Shown: piece after piece, positions 35,090-43,728 of the stretch
Numbering within the stretch: the first letter of the stretch is position 1
Layout of the letters: every line of letters starts with the position of its first letter
Source: Micromonospora saelicesensis
Lineage (GTDB): Bacteria > Actinomycetota > Actinomycetes > Mycobacteriales > Micromonosporaceae
Reading direction: 5' to 3'
Assembly: GCF_900091575.1 (NCBI RefSeq)
Contig: NZ_FMCR01000004.1
Coordinates: 434,001-498,000 of the forward strand
DNA length: 64,000 nucleotides
The notes under the pieces: generated by a model
The model's input: only the letters and a program-made list of their open reading frames with translations
Database searches by the model: none
Told to the model about the DNA's origin: nothing
Program-made: the position numbers and the translations under genes

Positions 35090-36118
35090 TCAGCGGATGG
35101 CGGTTCTGGTGAACACGGCGAACTCGGCTACCGCCGTGGTGGCGATGGCCAGCACCAGGGGCCACGGCGAGCCGACCATGGCGTACACCAGCAGCAGCAG
35201 CGGCGCGGCGGCCACGGCGTAGACGGCCAGGGCCATCGCCCGGTCCGAGTGCAGCAGGGCGGGCAGGACGGTCCGGGTCAGCCCGGGCAGCCGGGCCGCG
35301 AGCTGCCAGACGATGATCCCGCCGGTCAGGGCGGCGAGCACCGCCAGGACACGGGAGAACCCGTCACCCGCCGACGCCGCGAACGCGACCAGCACCGCCG
35401 CCACCAGCGACCAGCCCGCGCCGTAGAGCACCAGGCGGTGCAGCCCGTACGCGAGGGTTCGTGGCGAGTCGATCCGGCTCGGGCTGACCGTCACCGCCTC
35501 GGCGACGTGCTCCAACGCCTCCGACCAGCGGCGCTGCTCCAGCCGCATGACACCCACGTCGTGGCCGGCCTCGCCGATCCGCGGGTCGAGCCGCAGCGCC
35601 TCCCGGTAGGCCCGCTCGGCCAGGTCGAACAGGTCCAGGCGGGCGGCGACCAGGCTGAGCACCAGGTGCGCCTGCGGCTCCTGCGGGGCCAACTCGACAC
35701 CGCGCCAGGCCGCGTTCAGCGCCGGCTGACCGTTGCGGGCGCCGGCCAGGATCGCCGCGGCGCTCCGCTGGGCGTACGCGTCGGCCGGGCCGAGGGTGAG
35801 GATCCGATCGGCGGTGGCCGCCGAGTCGCTGTAGCGCTCCAGGTCGGCCAGGGCCATGCCCCTGGCGACCAGCGGCGGCAGGGCCTCCGGCGCGGCGGCC
35901 ACGGCCGTGTCGGCGGCGGCGAGCGCTTCGGCCGGGCGGCCGGCGGCCAGGTGCACCCGGGCCAGCATGGTGAGCGCGTCGACGTCATCGGGCTGGAGGG
36001 CCAACCCGTAGGCCAGCTCCCCGGCCGCCTCGTCGTAGCGGCCGAGTTCGGCGAGGAGTTGGGCCCGCTGGACGTAGCCGTCGGCAGCGGACTGGTCGGG
36101 GGCGGGGTCGCTGGACAT
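35090..36118 (-). CDS. TPR-repeat membrane protein
   Basis: A 342-residue protein. The first ~220 residues are TPR-like helical repeats (YVQRAQLLAELGRYDEAAGE, ALTMLARVHLAAGRPAEALA, LVLSLVAARLDLFDLAERAY, MRLEQRRWSEALEHVAEA). The C-terminal ~120 residues hold about four membrane spans (LVAAVLVAFAASAGDGF, VLAVLAALTGGIIVWQL, MALAVYAVAAAPLLLLV, WPLVLAIATTAVAEFAV). The TPR part probably faces the cytosol. It starts just 11 bases after the ispF stop and is likely in the carD-ispD-ispF transcript. The function is unknown. Confidence 0.83.
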   Translation of the reverse strand: MSSDPAPDQSAADGYVQRAQLLAELGRYDEAAGELAYGLALQPDDVDALTMLARVHLAAGRPAEALAAADTAVAAAPEALPPLVARGMALADLERYSDSAATADRILTLGPADAYAQRSAAAILAGARNGQPALNAAWRGVELAPQEPQAHLVLSLVAARLDLFDLAERAYREALRLDPRIGEAGHDVGVMRLEQRRWSEALEHVAEAVTVSPSRIDSPRTLAYGLHRLVLYGAGWSLVAAVLVAFAASAGDGFSRVLAVLAALTGGIIVWQLAARLPGLTRTVLPALLHSDRAMALAVYAVAAAPLLLLVYAMVGSPWPLVLAIATTAVAEFAVFTRTAIR

Positions 36119-36128
36119 CGCGGCGAGC

Positions 36129-36611
36129 TTAGGCGGCCGACGCGTCGTACACCAGGGCCACCGCGACCCCGGCCAACCCTTCCTCGCGGCCGGCGAAGCC
36201 GAGCCCGTCGGTGGTCGCCGCCGAGACGGTGACCGGGGCGCCGACCGCGGCGGAGAGGACCTCCTGCGCCTCCGCGCGGCGCCGGCCGATCTTGGGGCGA
36301 TTGCCGATGACCTGCACGGACACGTTGCCGATCTCCAGGCCGGCGGCGCGCACCCGACGGGCCGTCTCGGTCAGCAGAGCCACCCCGGACGCGCCGGCCC
36401 ACTCCGGCTGACCCACCCCGAAGGCGGAACCGAGATCACCGAGACCGGCGGCGGAGAGCAGCGCGTTGCAGGCGGCGTGCGCGGCCACGTCGGCGTCCGA
36501 GTGCCCGGCGAGGCCGTCCTGATCGGGCCAGAGCAGCCCGGCCACCCAGCAGGGCCGGCCCGGCTCGAACGCGTGCACGTCGGTGCCGATGGCCACCCGG
36601 GGAACGATCAT
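36129..36611 (-). CDS. ispF: 2-C-methyl-D-erythritol 2,4-cyclodiphosphate synthase
   Basis: A 160-residue MEP-pathway enzyme that cyclises CDP-methylerythritol phosphate with release of CMP. Metal ligands are in GTDVHAFEPG (DxH) and the third His in GLAGHSDADVAAHAACNALL; GLGDLGSAFG and TTDGLGF are also family signatures. ATG 36611 begins 16 bases after the ispD stop. The pair is conserved in actinobacteria and supplies isoprenoid precursors. Confidence 0.93.
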   Translation of the reverse strand: MIVPRVAIGTDVHAFEPGRPCWVAGLLWPDQDGLAGHSDADVAAHAACNALLSAAGLGDLGSAFGVGQPEWAGASGVALLTETARRVRAAGLEIGNVSVQVIGNRPKIGRRRAEAQEVLSAAVGAPVTVSAATTDGLGFAGREEGLAGVAVALVYDASAA

Positions 36612-36627
36612 GATCAGAGGGTACGCG

Positions 36628-37323
36628 TCAACCGGCAGCGGCAAGCAGATGCTCGGCCAGTGCCAGGTCGAACGGTCGGGTGATTTTCACTGCGTACTCC
36701 GAGCCGGGCACGCAGCTCACCGCGACGCCCTGCTTCTCGACCAACCCGGCGTCGTCGGTGAGGGAGTCACCGGCGGCGGCGTGGGCGGCGCTGAGCACGG
36801 CCCGACGGAAACCCTGCGGGGTCTGCACCGCGCGCAGGGCGGAACGGTCGACGGTGCCGAGCACCACCTCGTCGGCACCGACTTCCTTGATCGTGTCGAC
36901 GACCGGCAGGACCGGGATCACCGCGTCACGCCCGCCACGCACCGCCGCCGCGACGGATTCGACCAGATCAGGTGGGGTGAGCGCCCGGGCGGCATCGTGC
37001 ACCAGGACGATCGTCGGGCCGGCGGGCACCGCGGCCAGCGCAGCGGCCACCGACGCCTGCCGTTCGGCACCGCCGGGCACCACGATCACCGGGGCGACCG
37101 GGGCCAACAGCTCGCGGACGGCCTGCACCTCGGCGGCCGGAGCGGCCACCACGATGGTGTGCACCGACGGAGCGGCGGCCAGTCGACGCACGGCGTGCAC
37201 CAACAGCGGTTCACCGGCGAGCAGGCGCAGCGCCTTGGGTCGGCCGGGGCCGAGCCGTACGCCGGCACCCGCCGCAGGCACGAGGACCGCGACGTCACCG
37301 CGCGGATTGAGCTGCGCGGTCAC
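36628..37323 (-). CDS. ispD: 2-C-methyl-D-erythritol 4-phosphate cytidylyltransferase
   Basis: A 231-residue nucleotidyltransferase of the MEP pathway transferring CMP from CTP. Signatures: VPAAGAGVRLGPGRPKAL (CTP-binding loop), LVHDAARALTPPDLV, QTPQGFRRAVL and TDDAGLVEKQGVAV. GTG 37323 begins MTAQLNPRGDVAV. It lies between carD and ispF on the same strand, the usual actinobacterial order. Confidence 0.93.
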   Translation of the reverse strand: MTAQLNPRGDVAVLVPAAGAGVRLGPGRPKALRLLAGEPLLVHAVRRLAAAPSVHTIVVAAPAAEVQAVRELLAPVAPVIVVPGGAERQASVAAALAAVPAGPTIVLVHDAARALTPPDLVESVAAAVRGGRDAVIPVLPVVDTIKEVGADEVVLGTVDRSALRAVQTPQGFRRAVLSAAHAAAGDSLTDDAGLVEKQGVAVSCVPGSEYAVKITRPFDLALAEHLLAAAG

Positions 37324-37379
37324 GTCGCGGTCCTCGGTGGTTTCTTCACTACGATGTGGGTACGACGATGCTGTGCGGA

Positions 37380-37865
37380 CTAGGCCTCGGTGAGGACCTT
37401 GTCGAGCAGCGTCTCCGCCTCATCCTTGGTGCTCTTCTCGGCCAGCGCGACCTCGCCGACGAGAATGTCGCGGGCCTTGGCGAGCATCCGCTTCTCGCCC
37501 GCAGAGAGGCCCCGCTCCCGCTCCCGGCGCCACAGGTCACGCACAACCTCGGCGACCTTCAGCGGGTTGCCGGAAGCCAGCTTTTCCAGATTGGCCTTGT
37601 AACGCCGCGACCAGTTGGTCGGCTCCTCGGTGTGCGGAGCCCGCAGAACGTCGAAGACCTTCCCGAGGCCCTCTTCGCCGACCACCTCACGGACGCCCAC
37701 GATCTCGGCGTTCTCGGCCGGCACCCGGACCGTCAGGTCACCCTGCGCGACCCTCAGGACGAGGTATTGCTTAGGCTCGCCCTTGATGACCCGAGTCTCG
37801 ATTGCCTCGATGAGTGCGGCCCCGTGGTGGGGGTAAACAACGGTCTCGCCGACACTGAAAACCAT
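37380..37865 (-). CDS. carD: CarD-family transcriptional regulator
   Basis: A 161-residue RNA-polymerase-binding protein. The N-terminal RID/Tudor-like domain (FSVGETVVYPHHGAALIEAI, YLVLRVAQGDLTVRVPAENAE) binds the beta subunit. The C-terminal helical domain contains the promoter-contacting Trp region (PTNWSRRYKANLEKLASG, VVRDLWRRERERGLSAGEKRML). The length matches M. tuberculosis CarD, which stabilises open complexes. ATG 37865 follows GAAAGGGG. Confidence 0.95.
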   Translation of the reverse strand: MVFSVGETVVYPHHGAALIEAIETRVIKGEPKQYLVLRVAQGDLTVRVPAENAEIVGVREVVGEEGLGKVFDVLRAPHTEEPTNWSRRYKANLEKLASGNPLKVAEVVRDLWRRERERGLSAGEKRMLAKARDILVGEVALAEKSTKDEAETLLDKVLTEA

Positions 37866-38193
37866 AGGTTCGAAACCCCTTTCGCTGTGTCTAGGGTAAC
37901 ACGCTCAGGCACCGATGTCTCACCGATGTCCTGACCGTTGGCGCAGCTCAGGGGCCCTGTGAGAGGTCTTGCTTCAGCTTGACAGGCGGTCAAACCGATG
38001 GTTCGAACACGCTCCGTAACGCGGAAATGACTGCCCGGTACGGGTGAACAGAACGTCGAGATCAAGGGCTATGCGCTCCTCCCATGGTAGCCCGGCCAGC
38101 AGGACTGCGCCCAGATGTAGCGGGAGGAGCCCCTGGTGCGCGACCCTGGAGACCGAGCCGCACTCCGCTCTCGAGACGCTTCCAGGAGGTCCG
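37866..38193. other. Divergent intergenic region of carD
   Basis: 328 bases without a gene between carD and the thioredoxin-like membrane protein gene. It contains the inverted repeat at 37979-37993 and presumably promoters for both directions. Confidence 0.6.
37979..37993. promoter_or_regulatory. TTGAC-N5-GTCAA inverted repeat upstream of carD
   Basis: TTGACAGGCGGTCAA is a symmetric site 114 bases upstream of carD. Each half is also a good -35-like hexamer, so it may be either an operator or overlapping promoter elements. Confidence 0.35.
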
Positions 38194-38886
38194 ATGGGCA
38201 AGCCGGACGCAGAGGGTCACGGGCCAGCCGATGGCCTGCCCGGCCTACCGCCCGAATGGGGCCGCGTGGTGGTTCCCGACGACGCCTCCGCGCTGGCCGC
38301 CGAGGCCGCTGAGATCCGCCGTGAGCTGCGCCGGGCCAGTGGCCTCCCGGGCGGTCACCGGGCCCTGGGCCTGCCGCTGGTGGTCCTGCTGGTGGCCGTC
38401 CTCACCACCTTGGCCGGCCTGCTGGCGGTCACCTGGCCCCGCGCCAACCGCGGCGCCGACCGGCCGACTCCGGCCCCCTACTCGCCACCCGCGTCCCTCG
38501 TCGGTCGGGCGCTGCCCGCACTGGACCTGGTCGACGCGGACGACGCACCAGTGCCATTGCGCGGCCTGCTACCCGCCATGATCATTTTGTTGGACGGCTG
38601 CCCCTGCCCGGACCGGGTCACCGACGCCCTGACGGCCGCGCCCGCCGGCGTCTCCGTGGTCACCGTCACCGGAGGGCGGACGGCGCCAGCCAGGCCCACC
38701 ATCGGGCGGCAGGCTCGCGCCCTGGCCGACCCCGCCGGAGGCCTGCGTTCGTTCCTGAGCCTGCCGGCCCGCCCCGGCGCCGCGACAGCCCTGCTGGTCG
38801 ACCGGGCCGGCACAGTGACCCGGGTGCTGCCCGACCTGGGCACTGTCGATTCCTACCGGGGCGACCTGAGCGCCCTGGCCGCCTGA
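38194..38886 (+). CDS. Membrane-anchored thioredoxin-like protein with CPC motif
   Basis: A 230-residue protein with a ~60-residue acidic cytosolic segment (PDDASALAAEAAEIRRELRR), one membrane span (LGLPLVVLLVAVLTTLAGLLAV) and an outer domain resembling thioredoxin/TlpA-like proteins: LVGRALPALDLVDADDAPVP, then IILLDGCPCPDRVTDAL with a Cys-Pro-Cys pair, VSVVTVTGG and AATALLVDRAGTVTRVLP. CPC replaces the usual CxxC, so redox activity is uncertain. ATG 38194 follows a strong AGGAGGT. It diverges from carD. Confidence 0.75.
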   Translation: MGKPDAEGHGPADGLPGLPPEWGRVVVPDDASALAAEAAEIRRELRRASGLPGGHRALGLPLVVLLVAVLTTLAGLLAVTWPRANRGADRPTPAPYSPPASLVGRALPALDLVDADDAPVPLRGLLPAMIILLDGCPCPDRVTDALTAAPAGVSVVTVTGGRTAPARPTIGRQARALADPAGGLRSFLSLPARPGAATALLVDRAGTVTRVLPDLGTVDSYRGDLSALAA

Positions 38887-38896
38887 GCGGCCCCTG

Positions 38897-39547
38897 TCAG
38901 CGAGGGGGCAGGGCGACGAGCTGCGCCTGGATGTCGATGGGCCGGTCGGCGGCCGACAGCGACACCTGGAACGGTCCGGCGCCGGGCAGCACCTCGGCAT
39001 TGGCGATCGTGCCGTCGCAGTCGATGCGCGCCGGACCGTTGATCTTGGCCTCGTCGCTCGTCACCGCCATCGTGCCCGGCCGGGTGCACCGGTACTGGAG
39101 CAGGTAGCGGGCGCCGTGGTTGCCGGCCTGCCGGATCACTTCCTGGCCGGCGGCGAGGTCCCGCTGCTCCCGCCAGATCGTCTCCTGGAACACGGGCAGG
39201 TCACCCGCGGAAAAGAGCGCCCGGGGATCGCCCTCGATGTCGCTGATCGAGCCCGTCGCCGGGTCGATCACCAGCCGCGGGCCGCTTCGCACCCGCAGGA
39301 CCTCGCCGGTGTTGGGGTCCATCCGCACCGTCAGCCGCTCGTCGGGCTCCTCAGCCGCGAGGAGACGTTCCATCGGGGTGCTGACGCTCGGCCCGACCGA
39401 TGGCACCGCCGCCGCCGAAGGGACAGCCGTCCCTGCCGTCGACGCGGGCGCGGCGGCACGCCACCACCAGCCGCCGACGACCAGGACGGCCGCCGCCGCG
39501 CCAAACAGCACCACCGAGCGCAGCCGGTCGTCCGCCGTCGCATCCAC
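38897..39547 (-). CDS. Single-span membrane protein, unknown function
   Basis: A 216-residue protein with a short cytosolic start, one membrane span (SVVLFGAAAAVLVVGGWWW), a Ser/Ala/Pro linker (TAVPSAAAVPSVGPSVSTP) and an outer domain of ~150 residues (ERLTVRMDPNTGEVLRVRSG, DPATGSISDIEGDPRALFS, YLLQYRCTRPGTMAVTSD, RIDCDGTIANAEV) with two Cys that may be bonded. The last part resembles small beta domains of actinobacterial lipoproteins. Start GTG 39547. It converges on the thioredoxin-like gene. No function is recognised. Confidence 0.75.
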   Translation of the reverse strand: MDATADDRLRSVVLFGAAAAVLVVGGWWWRAAAPASTAGTAVPSAAAVPSVGPSVSTPMERLLAAEEPDERLTVRMDPNTGEVLRVRSGPRLVIDPATGSISDIEGDPRALFSAGDLPVFQETIWREQRDLAAGQEVIRQAGNHGARYLLQYRCTRPGTMAVTSDEAKINGPARIDCDGTIANAEVLPGAGPFQVSLSAADRPIDIQAQLVALPPR

Positions 39548-39578
39548 CCCCCGAGCGTACCGGCCGGCCCGACGAGGT

Positions 39579-40637
39579 TCAGTCCTGTCGATCGAGCAGG
39601 GCGGCGTACAGAGTGAGGCCGGGGCCGAAGGCCAGCATGACGATGCGCCGAGCCGCCGGTGTCGCCCGACCCAGCCGGTCCAGGATCAGCAGCACTGTCG
39701 GCGACGAGCAGTTGCCGTGCTCATCCAGCGTCGCCCGGGACGCCGCCAGCCCCAGCGGGGGCAGCGCCAGCTCCCGCTCCACCACGTTGAGGATCCGCGG
39801 CCCGCCCGGGTGCACCGCCCATCCGTCCACCTCGGAGCTGGTGACGCCGTGCCGGGCCAACAGATCGTCGACGAGCCCGCGGACGTGCTTCGACAGCACC
39901 TGCGGCACCTTCGGCGACAACCCCATCCGGAACCCGGCGTCGGTGACGTCCCAGGTCATGTGGTCGGCGGTCGAGGTGTCGGTGACGGCGGTGACCTCGC
40001 GCACCGCGTACCCCGAGCCGCCCGGCACCACCACGGCGGCGACCGCGGCGTCCGAGAAGAGCGCGTGGGAGACGATCTGCTGGGTGTCCACCCGGGCGCT
40101 GGACGGCTGGATGTGCAGGCTGGTCAGCTCCGCGCAGAGCAGCAGCGCCGGTCGCCCCCGGGCGGTGACGAAGTCACTCGCCGCGCCGAGCCCCGGCAGC
40201 GCCGCGTAACAGCCCATGTGGCCGATGAACATCCGCTGGGTGTCCGCGGCCATGCCCAGGTCCCGGGCGAGCAGGATGTCCAGCCCCGGGGTGGCGTACC
40301 CGGTGCAGGAGCAGACGATGAACAGCCCGATGTCGCCGGCGCTCAGCCCTGCCGCGGTCAACGCCCGACCCACCGCCTCCTTGCCCAGCGGCAGCGCCTC
40401 CACCTGGTAGCGGCGCATCCGGCGCTCCGTCGGCCAGTCCGAAACGTCCTCCAGCAGCGGATTGACCGCGGCCTGCCGCCGGGTCACCCCGGAGTTGGCG
40501 AAGATCCGCTGGGCCAACGACCGGGTGGTGCCGGAGAAGTGCCGGGAGAAGAAGCCCTCCCACAACTCGTCCTGCGAAGCGGACGGCGGCTGCGCTGTCC
40601 CGAGCCCCGCGATCACTGGTACGAACACGATCCCCAC
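39579..40637 (-). CDS. Type III polyketide synthase (chalcone/alkylresorcinol synthase family)
   Basis: A 352-residue homodimer-type PKS. The Cys-His-Asn triad is complete: Cys143 in GHMGCYAALPGL, His276 in GWAVHPGGPRI and Asn309 in EHGNCSSPTV. GFGPG appears as AFGPGLTLYAALL at the end. Family enzymes condense malonyl-CoA onto acyl starters, giving resorcinols, pyrones or phloroglucinols; the starter cannot be read from sequence here. Next to it are an acyl-CoA dehydrogenase-like flavoprotein, a methyltransferase and a UbiA prenyltransferase, a set resembling the alkyl-dihydrogeranyl-methoxyhydroquinone (agq) cluster of Actinoplanes missouriensis. Confidence 0.9.
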   Translation of the reverse strand: MGIVFVPVIAGLGTAQPPSASQDELWEGFFSRHFSGTTRSLAQRIFANSGVTRRQAAVNPLLEDVSDWPTERRMRRYQVEALPLGKEAVGRALTAAGLSAGDIGLFIVCSCTGYATPGLDILLARDLGMAADTQRMFIGHMGCYAALPGLGAASDFVTARGRPALLLCAELTSLHIQPSSARVDTQQIVSHALFSDAAVAAVVVPGGSGYAVREVTAVTDTSTADHMTWDVTDAGFRMGLSPKVPQVLSKHVRGLVDDLLARHGVTSSEVDGWAVHPGGPRILNVVERELALPPLGLAASRATLDEHGNCSSPTVLLILDRLGRATPAARRIVMLAFGPGLTLYAALLDRQD

Positions 40638-40721
40638 CTCTCGTCAGATGCTGTCCTCCCCTGGCCGTCCCACCAGCCACCTCGGCTGGTCGTTCTTCCG
40701 TGCGAGCCCGGTGCGGCGGGC

Positions 40722-41888
40722 TCACCAACGCGGTGCCGATCCGTCACGATCCGGGTCGCCGCCCAGTGCGGCGATGCCGAGCCAGTCGGCGCAGACATCC
40801 GACGTGGCCGGGTGCAGCGAACCGCACCGGGCGTCGCGGTAGAGCCGCTCCAGCGGATGTCCACGGCGGGTCGCCGAGGTGCCCGCAGCCTCCAGCACCG
40901 ACGCCGCCACCTCCGCGGCCGTGGTCCCGGCGAGCAGCTTCGCCCGCCACACCCAACGGTTGGTCTCCTCGTCACCGGGCGCCTCGTCCACCCGGCGGGC
41001 CGCCTCGGCCACCACCAACTGCGCGGCGGCCGTCGCCGCGTCCGCCCGACCCAACCGGGCCCGCACCGCCGGCAGACCGGACAGGTTACGAGCGTTGAGG
41101 TGCTCGGCCGCCGCGTCGATCGCCGCACGGGCGACCCCCACGTAGACGGCCGCGTAGCTGGCCACCAACCAGTGCGGCATCAGCTGGGCGACCACCAGTG
41201 CCAGCCCCTCCACCCCACCGAGCAGCCGGTCGGCGGGCACTGTGACGTCCAGGTGCAGGTCGTGGGAGGAGGTGGCGCGCATGCCGAGCGAGTCCCAGGT
41301 CGGCTCCACTGTCAGCCCGTCGCCGGCCGGCACCAGGAACTGTGAGACCACCGACTGGTCGGCCGCGCTGCGCGCCGCCACCAGGTAGCCGTCCGCGTGC
41401 CCGGCGCCGGAGCAGAAGGTCTTGCTGCCCTTGAGATGCCAGCCCCCGTCGGTCGGCTCGTACGCCGTGGTCAGCTGGGACAGCCGCGCGCCCGCGCCAC
41501 GCTCGCTCATCGCGACCGCGTACCAGGAGCCCTGCGCCGCCGCGCTGAGCAGCCGGTCGCGGGCGGCCAGCGCCTCGTCCGGTACGCCCAGCGCCTCGGC
41601 CAACTCCTCGGTGACCGCGCCCAGCGCACCGGTCACCGAGGCGTGCATGTTGAACACCAGCGCGGTTGCACCGTTGCCCCGGGCAAGCTCAGTGGCCACC
41701 GCGGCGTACTCGGCGAAGGTGGCGCCCAGACCGCCGAGCGCCCGGGGCACCATCAGCCCGAACAGGCCGGCCTCGCGCAGGTCGGCGAAGTCGTCCACGG
41801 GGAAGGAACCGTCCCGGTCGTGCTCGGCCGCCCGCGCGGCGAACCGCGGCGCCAACCGGCGTGCTGCCTCAAGCGCGTGCACCGTCAT
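40722..41888 (-). CDS. Acyl-CoA dehydrogenase-like flavoprotein
   Basis: A 388-residue protein of the acyl-CoA dehydrogenase fold: N-terminal helices (VDDFADLREAGLFGLMVPRA, GGLGATFAEYAAVATELARG), FAD-binding middle strand domain (YAVAMSERGAGARLSQL, LKGSKTFCSGAGHADGYLVA, WDSLGMRATSSHDLHLD) and a C-terminal four-helix bundle. The usual catalytic Glu is not obvious. Members of this branch include flavin-dependent hydroxylases in aromatic pathways, so ring hydroxylation of a resorcinol-type product is possible. ATG 41888 follows AGGAGG. It lies 84 bases from the PKS gene and 40 from the methyltransferase gene, on one strand. Confidence 0.85.
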   Translation of the reverse strand: MTVHALEAARRLAPRFAARAAEHDRDGSFPVDDFADLREAGLFGLMVPRALGGLGATFAEYAAVATELARGNGATALVFNMHASVTGALGAVTEELAEALGVPDEALAARDRLLSAAAQGSWYAVAMSERGAGARLSQLTTAYEPTDGGWHLKGSKTFCSGAGHADGYLVAARSAADQSVVSQFLVPAGDGLTVEPTWDSLGMRATSSHDLHLDVTVPADRLLGGVEGLALVVAQLMPHWLVASYAAVYVGVARAAIDAAAEHLNARNLSGLPAVRARLGRADAATAAAQLVVAEAARRVDEAPGDEETNRWVWRAKLLAGTTAAEVAASVLEAAGTSATRRGHPLERLYRDARCGSLHPATSDVCADWLGIAALGGDPDRDGSAPRW

Positions 41889-41928
41889 CTCGTTCCTCCT
41901 CGGCGTTCCATACCCCGCCACGGCCTGA

Positions 41929-42702
41929 CTATCCTTTGCGGACCCCCCGGCCCTGGTAGAGCACGGCGGTGGAGCGGGTCGGCACGATGCGCGGCGCGCG
42001 GCCGGCGGGCACCGCACCGACCGTTCGGCTCGCGCGAGCCCGGCGCAGCAGCCAGGCGAGCATGCCGCGGACCTGCGGACGGATGCCCCGCAGCCGCAGG
42101 TCGACACCGTGTCGGGCGCACTCGGCCACCAGCGCCCGGGCGTCCACGAACAACCGTGGATCATGGATGCCCCGGGGCACCGTCGGCAGCCGTTCGGCGA
42201 TCCGGACCGCGACCAGCCGGGCCAGCGCCGTGTCGTTAAGGGTGTCCAGGACCAGCACACCGCCGGGGCGCAGCAGCCGACACGCCTCGGCCACCGCGCG
42301 CGGCCAGGCCGGCACGTGCTCCAGCAGTTCACCCGCCGAGACCACGTCGGCGCAGCCGTCGGGCAGCGGCACCGCTGTGGCATCACCCTGGACCACCCGC
42401 ACCCCGTGCTCGGCCGCCTGGACGAGCGCCGAACGGGTCAGATCCACCCCGACGTGGCGGTAGCCCTTGCCGGCCAGGTGCGGCGCGAGCAGGCCGGCGC
42501 CGCAACCCAGATCGACAAGCAACGCGCCCGGACGGGTGGCCGGCGGCACCAGCGCCGCACGGGCCTCAGCCAGCCAGTGCAGCATCGCGAACGCGCCGTC
42601 CGGCCGCCACCACTCACCGGCCAGATCGTCGTACTGACGCGGATCGTTTCGCGGCAGCACCCTCGGACCGGTGGACGCCCCGGCCGCAGCCACGTCTCGC
42701 AT
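41929..42702 (-). CDS. Class I SAM-dependent methyltransferase (UbiG-like)
   Basis: A 257-residue methyltransferase: SAM motif I LLVDLGCGAGLLAPHLAGKG, motif II VVQGDATAVPLPDGCADVV, motif III HVPAWPRAVAEACRLLRPGG. The N-terminus (NDPRQYDDLAGEWWRPDGAF) is typical of UbiG-type O-methyltransferases acting on hydroquinones or catechols. ATG 42702 starts MRDVAAAGASTG. It is first in the methyltransferase-dehydrogenase-PKS run and diverges from the UbiA gene only 46 bases away. Confidence 0.85.
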   Translation of the reverse strand: MRDVAAAGASTGPRVLPRNDPRQYDDLAGEWWRPDGAFAMLHWLAEARAALVPPATRPGALLVDLGCGAGLLAPHLAGKGYRHVGVDLTRSALVQAAEHGVRVVQGDATAVPLPDGCADVVSAGELLEHVPAWPRAVAEACRLLRPGGVLVLDTLNDTALARLVAVRIAERLPTVPRGIHDPRLFVDARALVAECARHGVDLRLRGIRPQVRGMLAWLLRRARASRTVGAVPAGRAPRIVPTRSTAVLYQGRGVRKG

Positions 42703-42748
42703 GGAACCGAGCGTGGCACGACTGCTCGGTAACGACCAGACTTCCCTT

Positions 42749-43588
42749 ATGTCGTCGAGGGTGTTAGGGCTGGTCAGAGCGAGCCATCCGGAACCGGCCG
42801 CGGCGGTGACCACGGTGGCCGGTCTGCTGGCCTGGGGAGTGGGCCACCGGCCGGCCGGAATCGTCTCGGTGGTGCTCGCCGTGCTGGCCAGCCAACTCGC
42901 CGTCGGCTGGACCAACGACGCGCTGGACGCCGAGCGGGACGCCACTGTGGGGCGTACCGACAAGCCGGTCGCCAGTGGCGCGGTCGGTCGACGCGTCACG
43001 GCCTGGGCCGCCGCGGCGGCCGCGGTGGCCTGCCCGCTGCTGGCGCTGACCACGAACCCGGTGGCGGCGTTCTGGCTGACGCTCGCCCTGGTCTCCGCCC
43101 TGCTCTACGACTGGCCGCTCAAGGCCACCGCGTTCTCGGTGCTGCCCTACGCCGTGTCGTTCGGCGCGCTGCCCGCCTTCGTGGTGCTGGCGCTGCCCGG
43201 TCAGCCGACCCCGCCGGTCTGGCTGGTGGCGGCGGCCGCCTGCCTGGGCGCCGGTGCGCACTTCGCCAACGTGCTGCCCGACCTGGCCGACGATGCCCGC
43301 ACCGGCGTGCGCGGTCTGCCCCACCGGCTGGGTGCCGCCGGCAGCCGGGTGGCCGCGGCGGGTCTCCTCCTCGCGGCGACCGCGACGCTGGTCCTCGGAC
43401 CACCCGGGCCGCCGACGGCGATCGGCTGGGCGGCGGTCGGCACAGCCGCCGTGGTGCCGCCGCTGAGCTGGTACGCCGGGCGCTCCGCGATCCGGGCCGG
43501 CCGGCGGCCGGTGGCGGCCTTCCGGGCGGTGATGCTGGTGGCCCTCATCGACGTGGTTCTGCTGGTGGCGAGCGGTCGGGTGGTGTGA
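42749..43588 (+). CDS. UbiA-family prenyltransferase
   Basis: A 279-residue membrane enzyme with seven to nine spans. The two diphosphate-binding motifs are present as TNDALDAERDATVGRTDKP (first Asp-rich loop, NDxxDxxxD) and NVLPDLADDARTGVRGLP (second, DxxxD). The intervening ALLYDWPLKATAFSVLPY fits the family. It transfers a prenyl chain to an aromatic acceptor. ATG 42749 was preferred because the family sequence (VLGLVRASHPEPAAAVT) begins there; ATG 42701 is in frame. It diverges from the methyltransferase gene and presumably acts with the type III PKS. Confidence 0.88.
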   Translation: MSSRVLGLVRASHPEPAAAVTTVAGLLAWGVGHRPAGIVSVVLAVLASQLAVGWTNDALDAERDATVGRTDKPVASGAVGRRVTAWAAAAAAVACPLLALTTNPVAAFWLTLALVSALLYDWPLKATAFSVLPYAVSFGALPAFVVLALPGQPTPPVWLVAAAACLGAGAHFANVLPDLADDARTGVRGLPHRLGAAGSRVAAAGLLLAATATLVLGPPGPPTAIGWAAVGTAAVVPPLSWYAGRSAIRAGRRPVAAFRAVMLVALIDVVLLVASGRVV

Positions 43589-43728
43589 ACGCCACCCGGG
43601 CAGGTGGCATTGCCGGGTCCGCGTGCGGGCCTCGATCAGTCCCAACTACCCTGGAGCGCGGTCTGCGCGGGTATGGCCACCGTGCCCGGCGTACGGCCCG
43701 GGTGGGGATTGTGACGAGGAGGACCGAC

